From: Bacteroidales bacterium UBA3696
GTDB lineage: Bacteria > Bacteroidota > Bacteroidia > Bacteroidales > Paludibacteraceae
Length of the DNA stretch: 64,000 nucleotides
Assembly (NCBI GenBank): GCA_002372135.1
Contig: DFIN01000001.1
Coordinates: 8,327 to 72,326, forward strand
Direction: 5' to 3'
A model generated the notes under the pieces. The model made no database searches and had not been told where the DNA came from. It was given only the letters and a program-made list of their open reading frames with translations. Shown here in pieces: positions 8,670 through 18,527 of this stretch; the first letter of the stretch is position 1; each line of letters starts with the position of its first letter. Made by a program: the position numbers and the translations under genes.

Positions 8670-8696
8670 GCGGGGCAAATTCTACTTTTGCCCCGC
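8670..8696 (+). promoter_or_regulatory. Promoter inside a perfect inverted repeat, upstream of the TonB receptor
   Basis: The -7 box TACTTTTG (8683-8690) lies within an inverted repeat GCGGGGCAAA (8670-8679) and TTTGCCCCGC (8687-8696), separated by 7 bases. The repeat could be an operator for a dimeric repressor, or a terminator of the upstream gene with the promoter reusing its arm. The transcript would start some 30 bases before the ATG at 8726. Confidence 0.6.
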
Positions 8697-8725
8697 ATAT
8701 TTTTATTCATAGATACACAACGGAT

Positions 8726-11119
8726 ATGGAAAAGTATGTTACGTTACTTATCTTTGGTTGCATTTGTATCTCCCTTTCGGCGCAGAACAAAAAGTTGCTA
8801 TCACCCGCTTCATACGTTGTCAGTGGCTATGTGTCCGATATCGAATCCGGCGAACGACTGATAGGGGCAGCCGTATATGATACGGTTTCGCACCAAGGTG
8901 CCGTAACCAATACGGCGGGTTTTTATACACTCACTATTCCTGCCGGTCAATCGTGTGTATTGGTGGCTACGTATGTGGGGTATCAGCCTGCTGAATGGTG
9001 TGCACCTGCCGATACCAACCAAACTCACCATTTTGTGTTACATAGTGCGGCTTCCTTACAGGAAGTGGTCGTCAAAGGGCATAGGTCGTTGTCCGCACCC
9101 GATAATGTGCAAATGAGTGCCGTGGAAGTGCCGGTGAGCCAGATCCTCTCCATTCCTGCCATAGGCGGCGAAGTGGATGTGCTCAAAGCCATACAATTGC
9201 TGCCCGGTGTGCAAAACGGCGGGGAAGGCAGTGCCGGTATCTATGTGCGCGGTGGAGGACCCGATGAGAATTTAATGATATTGGATGGCGCACCGCTCTA
9301 CAATATCAACCATGCGCTGGGGATGTTCTCCGTCTTTAACGCCGATGCCATCAAGAGCGTTACACTCTATAAGGGCAATTTTCCTGCCCGATTCGGCTCA
9401 CGGCTCAGTTCGGTGGTGGACGTATGGCAGAAAGACGGCAATAAGTCATTTTGGCATGGCAGTGTATCTGCCGGACTTATCTCTGCCAAAGCCTATGTGG
9501 AAGGACCTATCTTGTCCAAAACAACATTTCATATCTCGGCACGTCGTACTTATTTTGACTTGTTTACCGCTCCGATGATTGCTGCCGTGGCTGCCTCGCG
9601 TAATGATTTATCCCTTTGGGCAGGCTATTATTTCTACGATGTGAACGCCAAAGTCAGTCATACCTTCTCGGACGCGGATAGATTGACCGTAGGCGTATAT
9701 ACCGGTTCGGATGTGGAATATATGCGGGTAGGCAGAAAGAACCCTGCCAAAGACAGCAATAATACCTACAAGATGGGCATGCGCTACACGTGGGGGAACA
9801 CCTTAGCCGTTGCCGATTGGCAGCATTGCTTCAATCATCGTCTGTTTCTCCATACCCGTGCCTATTACAGCGGCTACCGCAGTGTACTCAAGCAGACACT
9901 CAATGTCGTTTCTGCCGATAATCAACAAGCAATCTTTGACCAAGGTATGGGCTACAACAGTCAGATTAACGATGTGTCGCTTTCGTCCCACTTGGAATAT
10001 ACCCCCGGCAGCAGGCATCAAGTACGAGCCGGATTGGAATATGTGTATCACCATTTTCGACCGGCGGTACAAAGTACGTTTTTGATGGCTGTGGGCGACT
10101 CGACGAATGTGCTTTTGGATATGGATACCACGATTCATAACCATTCCTTACACGGGCATGAAGCGTCGGCGTATGTAGAAGATACATGGACACCCTGTTC
10201 ATGGTACAGGCTCAACTACGGAGCACGCGTGGGAATGTACGGGATTCGCGGTAAAGTCTATCCCTCTTTTGAACCGCGTATAGGGATGCGTTTCCTCTTG
10301 CATCGTGATGTGGCGTTCAAACTCAGTTATTCCTATATGTCGCAGTATGTCCATCTGTTGAGCAACAGTTCGCTCTCGTTGCCAAGCGATATGTGGGTGC
10401 CCGTAACGCGTTCCGTACCGCCTATGCGCTCTATGCAGGTTGCGGCAGGAATGAGTTATAACCTGCTTGACCAAGTCGAACTGAGCGTGGAAGGGTACTA
10501 CAAGCGAAGTCTTAATCTCATTGAGTATAAGGATGGGGCTTCGTATTGGGGCTATACGGAAGATTGGGAGAAACAGATTTCTATCGGCAATGGCAATAGT
10601 TATGGGGTCGAAGTGCTTGCCCAGCGCACGGTAGGACCCGTTACAGGCTGGATTGGCTATACATGGAGTCGGACCATGCGACAATTTGACGACATCAACT
10701 ATGGCAAACCGTTTCATGCGAAATACGACCGCGAACACGACATCAGTATCACGCTCCAATACCAAATCACTCCGCGTATTGATATTGCTGCCACGTGGGT
10801 CTATGCCACAGGCAATCGAGGTACTATCGTTACGCAAACCTATTTAGACCCCGTTGCAGGAGTCGTGGAGTATTTCAACGAACGGAACGGTTATGTTCTC
10901 CCCGATTATCACAGGTTAGATTTGGCTGCCAATTTTCATTTCCCGTTGAAACATTTGCTCAACGGGCAGAAGGCGGAGCATGTACTCAACGTCAGTTGCT
11001 ACAACGTCTATTGCCACCTCAATCCGATGTTTGTCCATACCGACCCCTATACCGGCAAAATGTATCAAATCACACTTTTCCCTATTTTGCCCAGTATCAG
11101 TTATCAATTCTCATTCTAA
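8726..11119 (+). CDS. TonB-dependent outer-membrane receptor
   Basis: 797 residues. Start chosen at ATG 8726 (MEKYVTLLIFGCICISLSAQ, signal peptide), because the frame's earlier ATG at 8660 precedes the promoter box at 8683-8690. Domains in order: a carboxypeptidase-regulatory-like beta domain (about residues 32-110, VVSGYVSDIESGERLIGAAVYD); the plug (about 130-230, including LPGVQNGGEGSAGIYVRGGGPDENLMILDGAP, slightly broken up here); then the beta barrel ending in QFSF, a classic barrel-terminal aromatic. It takes up an unknown ligand across the outer membrane using TonB energy. It is paired with a DUF4249 lipoprotein directly downstream, a known pairing in Bacteroidota distinct from SusC/SusD. 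Confidence 0.92.
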   Translation: MEKYVTLLIFGCICISLSAQNKKLLSPASYVVSGYVSDIESGERLIGAAVYDTVSHQGAVTNTAGFYTLTIPAGQSCVLVATYVGYQPAEWCAPADTNQTHHFVLHSAASLQEVVVKGHRSLSAPDNVQMSAVEVPVSQILSIPAIGGEVDVLKAIQLLPGVQNGGEGSAGIYVRGGGPDENLMILDGAPLYNINHALGMFSVFNADAIKSVTLYKGNFPARFGSRLSSVVDVWQKDGNKSFWHGSVSAGLISAKAYVEGPILSKTTFHISARRTYFDLFTAPMIAAVAASRNDLSLWAGYYFYDVNAKVSHTFSDADRLTVGVYTGSDVEYMRVGRKNPAKDSNNTYKMGMRYTWGNTLAVADWQHCFNHRLFLHTRAYYSGYRSVLKQTLNVVSADNQQAIFDQGMGYNSQINDVSLSSHLEYTPGSRHQVRAGLEYVYHHFRPAVQSTFLMAVGDSTNVLLDMDTTIHNHSLHGHEASAYVEDTWTPCSWYRLNYGARVGMYGIRGKVYPSFEPRIGMRFLLHRDVAFKLSYSYMSQYVHLLSNSSLSLPSDMWVPVTRSVPPMRSMQVAAGMSYNLLDQVELSVEGYYKRSLNLIEYKDGASYWGYTEDWEKQISIGNGNSYGVEVLAQRTVGPVTGWIGYTWSRTMRQFDDINYGKPFHAKYDREHDISITLQYQITPRIDIAATWVYATGNRGTIVTQTYLDPVAGVVEYFNERNGYVLPDYHRLDLAANFHFPLKHLLNGQKAEHVLNVSCYNVYCHLNPMFVHTDPYTGKMYQITLFPILPSISYQFSF

Positions 11120-11131
11120 TACTTGTCTTCT

Positions 11132-12142
11132 ATGTCTCTTTTGCATAAACTATTCTGCTTGGAAATCGTTGCTGTCGCTCTTTGCGCGTGTGAGGAGATG
11201 TTTTACCACGAAGTGGATTTTCGCGTGGAAGGCGGTCAGCCTAAGTTGGTGCTTCTGGCTGAGAGCAGGGTAGGGAATATACCCGCTTATCAGGTTACTC
11301 ATACCAAACTGCTGGATGAAAATACCGGCTCGCAACCGTATTATTTATTGATGGATGCCGATGTGCGCTTTCGCCGTAACGGCGGTGAATGGATTCGGCT
11401 TTATACGCTGAATGATACGAGTATCTATTGCCTGACCGAAAACGGCGCATTGCCCCCCGCTATTGGTCCGTTGGATACCATCGAGTTGAAAGTGTCTCAT
11501 CCCGATTATCCTTCGCTCTACGCAAGGCAAGTGATGCCCGATTATGCCTATGCCACTCTCACGCAATACGAAAAGCAGGACAACAATTCGGTACTTCTAA
11601 CCCTGCATATTGAACCCTATCGTGGCAATGCGGACGATATGATTGCCATTCGTTCGCAGATGTGGAATGTGTATTCCGTGGACTCCGTATTCGCCAAGGC
11701 GCAAAACATGCAAGCCGGTGCCTACTACGGCGCTGACGAAACGTACAGCCTCTTTTTTCCGGCGGCGTTGTTGTCTCGTTCGTTGGATATACAACTCTTT
11801 GCAGATGGAGGAAAGCCCTTTTATACAGAAACGGATACAATCTTCCTGACTCCGAGAAATCTGAGTCTGACCTGCTCGGTTCTTACTCGCGACGGGTACT
11901 TGAATGAACTTTTCCGGCGCACTTATACCCAAACCGAATTGGATGTGCCGAGTTGGGTACCTCGGCAGAGTGGCAACTGGATGCAAATCATCTTGGAAGG
12001 GGTTACCGAAACTTTAGGACAACAGGAATTGCTGTCCGTCTATACCAACGTTGAGGGCGGGTTAGGCTATCTGTTCGGATGGAGTTCAATGCCTGTCGGC
12101 TGTCCGAATACGTTGTACCATGTACCTTCACGCAGGATGTAA
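11132..12142 (+). CDS. DUF4249 lipoprotein, partner of the TonB receptor
   Basis: 336 residues from ATG 11132 (MSLLHKLFCLEIVAVALCAC); the Cys of LCAC is the probable lipidation site. The body (VEGGQPKLVLLAESRVGNIPAYQVTHTK ... GPLDTIELKVSHPDYPSLYARQ, broken here by short gaps) matches DUF4249, a family encoded beside TonB receptors in Bacteroidota. It probably sits on the receptor at the cell surface. The conserved end (VYTNVEGGLGYLFGWSS) is followed by about 18 residues that overlap the 3' end of the convergent broken gene by 76 bases. Confidence 0.85.
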   Translation: MSLLHKLFCLEIVAVALCACEEMFYHEVDFRVEGGQPKLVLLAESRVGNIPAYQVTHTKLLDENTGSQPYYLLMDADVRFRRNGGEWIRLYTLNDTSIYCLTENGALPPAIGPLDTIELKVSHPDYPSLYARQVMPDYAYATLTQYEKQDNNSVLLTLHIEPYRGNADDMIAIRSQMWNVYSVDSVFAKAQNMQAGAYYGADETYSLFFPAALLSRSLDIQLFADGGKPFYTETDTIFLTPRNLSLTCSVLTRDGYLNELFRRTYTQTELDVPSWVPRQSGNWMQIILEGVTETLGQQELLSVYTNVEGGLGYLFGWSSMPVGCPNTLYHVPSRRM

Positions 12143-15100
12143 AGCATACCGTTTTCCATCACTTTACGTACTGACCGATCGTCGGTTGACACAGCCTCGT
12201 GATCGGTAGGCGTCTGCGGACGGAATACCAATCTGGCAGGCGTACCACGACGAACACTCATATAGCCGGTCTTAGGCACTTGGAAGTAGGCACGGAAACC
12301 ACGGAGCGGATTGGTCGTATTGGGCCATAACAAGGTGTTGCCATCGCTCACAAAGAGGTTGTCATGGTCATAATAAGCCATCTGAACGCGGCATACGTTG
12401 CCCACAAACTGAATTCCATCACCTATCGATTGACCGGCATCCGTGGTAATGGTCACGTTGTTGAATACTAAGTCGGTTAGCACTTCGCCCGTATTGTCCC
12501 ATTTAATCAGATAGGGTACACCTGCTTCGATGGCGGTAACGGGAGTCATATAGATGTCCAACTGCTTGTCCCCCAACTTGACTGCGCCATCGTAGGCGAA
12601 TAACTGACATCCTGCCAACGGAGAGACGGCTATCTCAGCCTCCGACATACTGAATGGCAGACACAGCGTATTGAAACTACCGTCCTTGTAGAGCGTGCGC
12701 TCTATATGAAGGTTCGGCACGGTCACATTCAGCAGCGGAGTGAAGAACTCAGTAATCTGCATACTGGTCTCGCTGATGGTGAGCGTACTCTTAGAGCCGG
12801 TGGCTGTTCCGCCGTCGGTGTCCAAACGCTTGGCGCGAGGTGCTATGCGGATATAAGCAGGGCGGACGGGAGCACCTGCGGGAGAAACCACCATGGCAGA
12901 CGACACATGGAGGGTCAGTTGCTCACCAGCCTTTTTGCCTTCTAATAATATACCGCGAAAAGGAGGCAGCAGTATAGGCTCGGCATCGGTGGTTACATCG
13001 TGGTTAAAACTCGTCTCTGTCCATTTGGACGGAGCGGTAGCCGTTCCGTCAGGCTCGTAGTAGTACTTGCCTGTGAGTTGATCCGTATTGTCCGCCACCA
13101 AGCGGGCTATGTCTATGTAGCCGAAAGTGGGATTGCCAAATAGATAGACACCCTCATACTGCTCGTTGAGCGTGAAGGTCGTGTTGCCCGTGAATGCCGG
13201 TTTGCCGTAGTCTTCGTCGCGAACGATGAACTCGCTTTCATCCAACCATTGGGCTGCCAAGCCGTCGTAGTAGTTATACATGTTGTCCACCTGGCAAACG
13301 AATCACGGGGGCAGGCGAACCGGCGGCACAATCTATTCCAATCATGCTGGCATCACCCGGATGCATGGGACGGGTCAGCGTATTGGTGGCGCGAAGCCAC
13401 AAGTCATTGGCAGCGTCGTATTCGGAGTTATACACCTCATAGGTATAGCGGTCGTCAGCATCAGTGCCAGCAATCTGGCGAATAGTCGCCACGGTGAACG
13501 GGTCGCTGCCCTCCCACTGCGAGGCAAACACATCGCCGCTGACTATCCCCTTCAAGGGAACGGATGCCAGAGTCCAACGCTCTGCATTTAGCGGCATATC
13601 CACAAAGGCCTGTCCATTGATATTCACCTGTTCTTGCCCTGCCATAGACGCTCCTGCGGGCAGGTATAGGTGGTGGCACTTGTTCTTAGTATAGTTGAAG
13701 TCATACGACTCAACAGCATCGTTCACAAACGTAACCGCATAGTCCTTAGGAAGCATCACCACATCGGTTTCTTCCATAGGAATAAACGAACTCCAGTTGG
13801 CATCTTGATTCCATTCGCCCCCCAACCATGTTACCACATCGGGGACGATGCGCAAAGTGAAATAGGTATAACCTCTATCGCACTTATCGTCTGCGCTTTC
13901 GCCGATGAAAGCGATGTGGAAAGTATAGTCGTATCCGGCAGCCAGGGAGGCGAGTCTCGCGCCGGAGAGAGTGATGGTATCCACTACATCGATGATTGCC
14001 TTGTTAGAGTTCAAGCGTATGGAACGCCATCTCGGGCAGGTAGAGGAAACGATATAGATACTGTCCACTTCGTAGTGTTCGCCCGGATCGCCTTTGAGAT
14101 AAAGGGGCAGGTCGAACGAGCCTCTGCGTTTCTGCGCGTCCGATATACGGACGATACGCGGGCGACCGGCTACCACTTCGGGCAGCACTTCTGTTTTGTT
14201 GCCGACCGCCATCATATTAGACATCGGTACAGCGGGTTTGATATGCAGGAATCGCGGCGAGGTACAAACCTGCTTGCTGCCTGCCGAGCCTGCCAAGGGG
14301 AAGGCGGTATAACTGAGTGAGACGGCGGCTTGCATACTGATGGACGCAGTGTCCAAAGTCAATAGCCCCTGACGAACAAGCGAATTGACGCTCTCAATGG
14401 CTGAGGGCACATTGTCGCGGTAGAAAATAAGCAGTCGCTGAATCTCGTCGAAGGTATGGTGATAGACTTCGGGGTGTTCGTTCACATAGACCGAGTCGCC
14501 AATCAGCCAGTCGGCACGGCAGTGGGTGGTGTCTATCTTCAAAGGATCATACGGGTCAGTCTCATCACGGATGATCTGCGTTAGCACGATGTTGAGTGTA
14601 TAGGAACGGTGTCCGCAGACGCTGACTACTGAGTCGCCAAGAGTGATGTCGTCGTTGATGGTGATGCGCGTACCGCCTGCCACCAGCATGTCGGAAAAGG
14701 TGCCGCACCCTTCCCGCTTGCCGAGTTCATCGTGCTGCTGCGATACGAAGCCGGTATAAGCGTAGTTAGTACGCACTTCCATCGGTTGGGCAATGTAGAT
14801 GACGTAGCGTTCGGTAGTGGCATCAACCCGCTCTTTGACATAGCGATACAGAGGCACTTTTGTTTCGCGGTATGCGGCATCAAAAGCCAAAAGAGATGCA
14901 CTTGTCAGCCCGCTTGCCTCAATCGCTTCGTCGGTGGTGAGAATGGGTACGCAACCGAACACGGTGGAAGCACTATCCTTGTTGAAGTATTTTGACCTGA
15001 TGATATTTTCACCCTCGCGCCACTGGTAGAATAGTGGTTGCCCTTCGTGTTCGATGGCTTGATAGTCCACGCGCAGATAGGCACGTATGGTATCGCGGGC

Positions 15101-16864
15101 TTTGTCAATACAGTCGGATGTCGAAGCCTGCAAGGGCATAACCGGCGGCTTCTGCACATAGATACGTATGTCGTCAAGTGCAAAGTCATTGCCTTGCGAA
15201 GAACGCGCCTTGTTCACAATCTTCAAGCGATAGGTATGGTAGTCATTGGTCTTGTCTATTTCAACAGGAAAGATTACCTGAAACCACTCTCCTGTTTTCA
15301 TTATCTTTCCTCTCTGACCGGTACTATTTTTCACATTAAAACCAAACTCACCGGTGGTAAATCGCGTGAGACGATGCTCCACACCTTCATCATCAATACC
15401 GATAACAATAAAATCCATATTCGGTGCAGAACCATCGTTTGAAGAACCTGACAAATCAACTAACCATGCAGAGAAGTACATTTTTGACCCAGGGCATAGG
15501 TCGGTATTTACTTTTAGGCTGAAAACCTCACCCGGGATCTCCGATCCATCGCAATAAAGCATATAACCTGACTTTGCGTTGTTCTCATCGGTTTCAGCGG
15601 CCAAATCATTGTGATTATACACCCATTTGGATGTATTTGCCCAAGATGTGCGTTGGTTACAAATGCCGTATTCACCCCAATAGACATCATGCGGGTTATA
15701 TGCTCTGTAAGTTTTATCATTCTTGTCTTTTGTAGAAAACTCTTTGAAATAATAGCCGTAAGTGGATTCTTCTGGGTGTAAATGACCTGCCCACCAACTT
15801 ATAACTTTGCTTTCAAATTCAGGCTTATCAAAGTTGAAGGTCTGTTCATAGAGCAGTTCCATTCCGGCAAATGTATTGTCTGTAAGGTTTGCAAGCGGAC
15901 CAACCTTGTTTACATCCATATACGTTACAACAAACTGGGCTATATTGTATATCATTGTGCCGGTATTATATTGAAGCGTATAAGTGCGTACCCCCTCAAC
16001 ATCACTTTTTACACCTATGTACTGCCCCGAAGCAAATAGTTCAACATTAGACAAAGTAACAGCACTCGCACCATTATCAGACCATTGCCATTTCGACCAA
16101 TCACACATCTGAACAGGGGAGTTTTTGTCATAGTAGTAACTGCTGCGTGTAGCAAACCTGTACGATTGGTTATAATTGTAGATAGTGGAATCCACTATGG
16201 CGAACTCGGGTCCGAGATATAGCTGCCTTCCTGTAGGAGCAATGATGTGGTACGTTTCCAAATAATTTTCCGTACAGGTGTCCACACGAGCAGCAATTTC
16301 TGATGCAGGATGGAATTCATATATTAAACGATTTGACAATGTCGGTTCTACATAAATGATATCGTTCACATAATCTTTATAGACTGACTGGTCACATGCA
16401 AGACGGAAAACACTGTCCTGCATAGTGTATGTAACTTCCCAAAAATAAGAAGATCCGCCCTCAAACCGATAATATCCGGCAGCAGTAGAATACCTAAACC
16501 CGTATGTACTGGTATTATACTCATGGGTTGTAGTATTATAAATAGGAGCCTTTCCAACCACTTCCGTTTCTTCATAACTCAATCTGTCCGTATCATAGTT
16601 GTATCAACGTATCCAACTCTGATAGGTTCGAAAATTCGGGCGATACAGACGAATCACTTCCCCCGGCGCGGCATAAACTATACTCGTCTTGGTATGTGTT
16701 GCCTGCATGCCGTTTTCCATCAACCCGTGCGGACCGGCTTTATGCTGAAAACTCGCTTGCGCCTGTGCCATCAAAGGGCAAAACGCAAAGACCAGCACAC
16801 ATACAGCCCACCGCGTCAGCCACAGCCCGATACGCGTATTATTTCCTGTGTTCACTCCTTTCAT
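12067..16864 (-). pseudogene. Broken large secreted multidomain protein gene (stop plus frameshift)
   Basis: Three minus-strand segments form one ancestral gene of roughly 1600 codons. Segment 1 (16864-16604) begins MKGVNTGNN with a signal peptide (WAVCVLVFAFCPLMAQA) and ends at TGA 16604-16606. The same frame continues without a gap (YNYDTDRLSYEETEVVG) as segment 2, down to TAA at 13274-13276. The protein then clearly continues in another frame as segment 3 (VDNMYNYYDGLAAQW) to 12067, so a one-base shift lies between about 13275 and 13302. Segment 2 has a jelly-roll-like region (about 15200-15850) ending FALDDIRIYV, typical of carbohydrate-binding modules in exported proteins. Segment 3 ends MENGMLYILREGTWYNVFG, the same C-terminal pattern as the giant protein. 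Sequencing error is an alternative for either lesion. Confidence 0.75.
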
Positions 16865-17003
16865 ACTCCTCAAATGCATGGGATTATAATAAACGATTTG
16901 TTTTTAGCGAAAAAAACGCCGCGACAGTACGGCATAACCGACAATTGCACAAACAAAAACGTCTGTTTGATAACTTTTTTATTTTCAATCCCTACGAAAG
17001 TAT

Positions 17004-17011
17004 TACTTTTG
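17004..17011 (+). promoter_or_regulatory. Promoter -7 box TACTTTTG of the FemAB-like gene
   Basis: TACTTTTG matches TAnnTTTG and lies 30 bases before the proposed TTG start at 17042. It shows that the long N-terminal extension of this reading frame, back to 16523, is not translated. Confidence 0.6.
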
Positions 17012-17041
17012 CCACCGCAATTCCATAATGCGTCGGATATT

Positions 17042-18103
17042 TTGAAAACGGAGTACACCATACGAATTAATAGCCATATTGACCGCTTGCAGTGGACGCA
17101 ATTAGTCCAGACTTCCCCTACCGGATCGTGGTTTCAGACCCCCGATGCGTATGACTTCTTTGCATCTCTTCCGCACCTATTCCTGCCGTTTGCCGTGGCT
17201 CTGTATGCGTGTTCCGAGAACCAAAAAGACACGTTGCGCGCCGTGTGTGTCGGCTTTGTAACAATGGACAGAAACAGCCTTATGCAATTCTTCACGCGCC
17301 GTGCTATCATCAACGGCGGACCGGCTCTGGCGAGCGACTGTACCGACGAAGAAGTGGTTCTCCTCATGCAGGCCGTTCGTAATCACTTTTCCCCTTCTGC
17401 ATTTAGCAGCTCTTTAGCCCGTTCTCCTATTTATATCGAAACACGCAATTTTAACGACTTTGGTCGCTGGAAAACGGCATTTGAAAAAGCGGCGTTTCAA
17501 TATATGCCTCATCTCAACTTCCATGTGGACTGTTCCGACAGCGATACAGTATGGAATAACTTGAGTGAGAACAGAAGAAGACAAATTCGGAAAGCGCAGA
17601 AAAACGGCGTGCAGATCGTGGAACCCCACAGCGAACAGGAAATTGCCGACTGGTATCATATCCTACACGACTTGTATCGCACCAAAGTAAAAACACCATT
17701 ATTCCCTGTGGAATTTTTCCATCAGTTCTATCGGCTGCAGGTAGGGCGATTCTTGTTTGTCAAATACGAAGGGAATGTAGTAGGCGGGATTATGTGCCCC
17801 ATTTGGGAGGATAAATGTATTTACGAGTGGTACGTCTGCGGTAATGAAGCCGCTTATCGCCACCTAAACCCTTCGGTTATGGCTACCTATGCCGCTATGC
17901 AATATGGCAGTTCGCATGACTTACGGCGTTTTGACCTGATGGGAGCAGGCAAGCCCGATGAGCCGTATGGCGTGCGCGATTTTAAGTCCGAGTTCGGAGG
18001 CCAATTGGTGGAGCAGGGACGCTTCTTGTACATCTCTCACCCCCTGCTATACAAAATTGGCACCCTCGGAGTGAAACTATTGAAGAAAAAGAAAATTTTT
18101 TAA
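17042..18103 (+). CDS. FemAB/CelD-like GNAT acyltransferase
   Basis: 353 residues. The open frame reaches back to 16523, but that part is antisense to the 5' end of the broken secreted gene and lies before the promoter; the likely start is TTG 17042 (MKTEYTIRIN). Two GNAT-like halves are visible: residues about 20-150 and 160-340. The second contains the family stretch NLSENRRRQIRKAQKNGVQI, then FFHQFYRLQVGRFLFVKYEGN (broken here) and VGGIMCPIWEDKCIYEWYVCGN, GAGKPDEPYGVRDFKSEFG. This is the pattern of FemAB/Acetyltransf_6 proteins that add amino acids or acyl groups to cell-wall or exopolysaccharide precursors. The substrate is unknown. Confidence 0.75.
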   Translation: MKTEYTIRINSHIDRLQWTQLVQTSPTGSWFQTPDAYDFFASLPHLFLPFAVALYACSENQKDTLRAVCVGFVTMDRNSLMQFFTRRAIINGGPALASDCTDEEVVLLMQAVRNHFSPSAFSSSLARSPIYIETRNFNDFGRWKTAFEKAAFQYMPHLNFHVDCSDSDTVWNNLSENRRRQIRKAQKNGVQIVEPHSEQEIADWYHILHDLYRTKVKTPLFPVEFFHQFYRLQVGRFLFVKYEGNVVGGIMCPIWEDKCIYEWYVCGNEAAYRHLNPSVMATYAAMQYGSSHDLRRFDLMGAGKPDEPYGVRDFKSEFGGQLVEQGRFLYISHPLLYKIGTLGVKLLKKKKIF

Positions 18104-18133
18104 GCAATATAATCCTGTTATCAAAATACTTAC

Positions 18134-18141
18134 TACCTTTG
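18134..18141 (+). promoter_or_regulatory. Promoter -7 box TACCTTTG of the hipBA pair
   Basis: TACCTTTG matches TAnnTTTG and lies 75 bases before the hipB start. The AT-rich 5' leader between them contains no other gene. Confidence 0.6.
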
Positions 18142-18215
18142 CGGCGAAATAAATATAATTGTAATATGTTTTAAACCTTAAAAATGGACTTAAAATAAAG
18201 TATAATTAGTATTAA

Positions 18216-18527
18216 ATGACGGACATTTATAATTATTCGACCACAGAAATAGTCCGCATGTTAGGGCAACGGGTACGTAAGTATCGTATCCTATCAGGAC
18301 TTACTCAAAAAGAATTGGCTCAAAGGGCTGATGTGTCCGTTCCTACTTTGCAGGCTTTTGAGAAAGGACAAAACAAGGACATCTCTTTCTCAACACTATT
18401 GCGTTTACTGAGAGGATTGGGACAATTGGATAGGGTGGAGGATATATTATCTGATTTATGGGAATCACCCTATATGTTACGGAGCGATGGAGAGCAGGTA
18501 AAAAGAGTTAGACATAGTAAATCATGA
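18216..18527 (+). CDS. hipB: HipB-like XRE-family antitoxin
   Basis: 103 residues with a Cro/C1 helix-turn-helix at about 13-65 (VRKYRILSGLTQKELAQRA, then VSVPTLQAFEKGQNKDISF, STLLRLLRGLGQLD). It overlaps the HipA-like gene by four bases (ATGA), the usual arrangement of HipB antitoxin with HipA toxin. It would bind the operator upstream and repress the pair. Name assigned by domain and gene order, not by close identity. Confidence 0.8.
   Translation: MTDIYNYSTTEIVRMLGQRVRKYRILSGLTQKELAQRADVSVPTLQAFEKGQNKDISFSTLLRLLRGLGQLDRVEDILSDLWESPYMLRSDGEQVKRVRHSKS

Noticed and set aside
13670..14320. 216-codon plus-strand ORF opposite the secreted pseudogene
   Set aside because: Antisense to clear coding sequence (segment 2 of the broken gene); no recognisable domain.
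16604..16606. TGA as a recoded sense codon (Trp or selenocysteine)
   Set aside because: TGA is used as a normal stop elsewhere in the window (1762-1764, 18525-18527, 24610-24612), and a second lesion exists in the same gene.
16523..17041. N-terminal extension (173 codons) of the FemAB-like reading frame
   Set aside because: It is antisense to the 5' end of the secreted pseudogene, has no domain-like sequence (many His, Arg, Thr), and lies ahead of the promoter box at 17004-17011.
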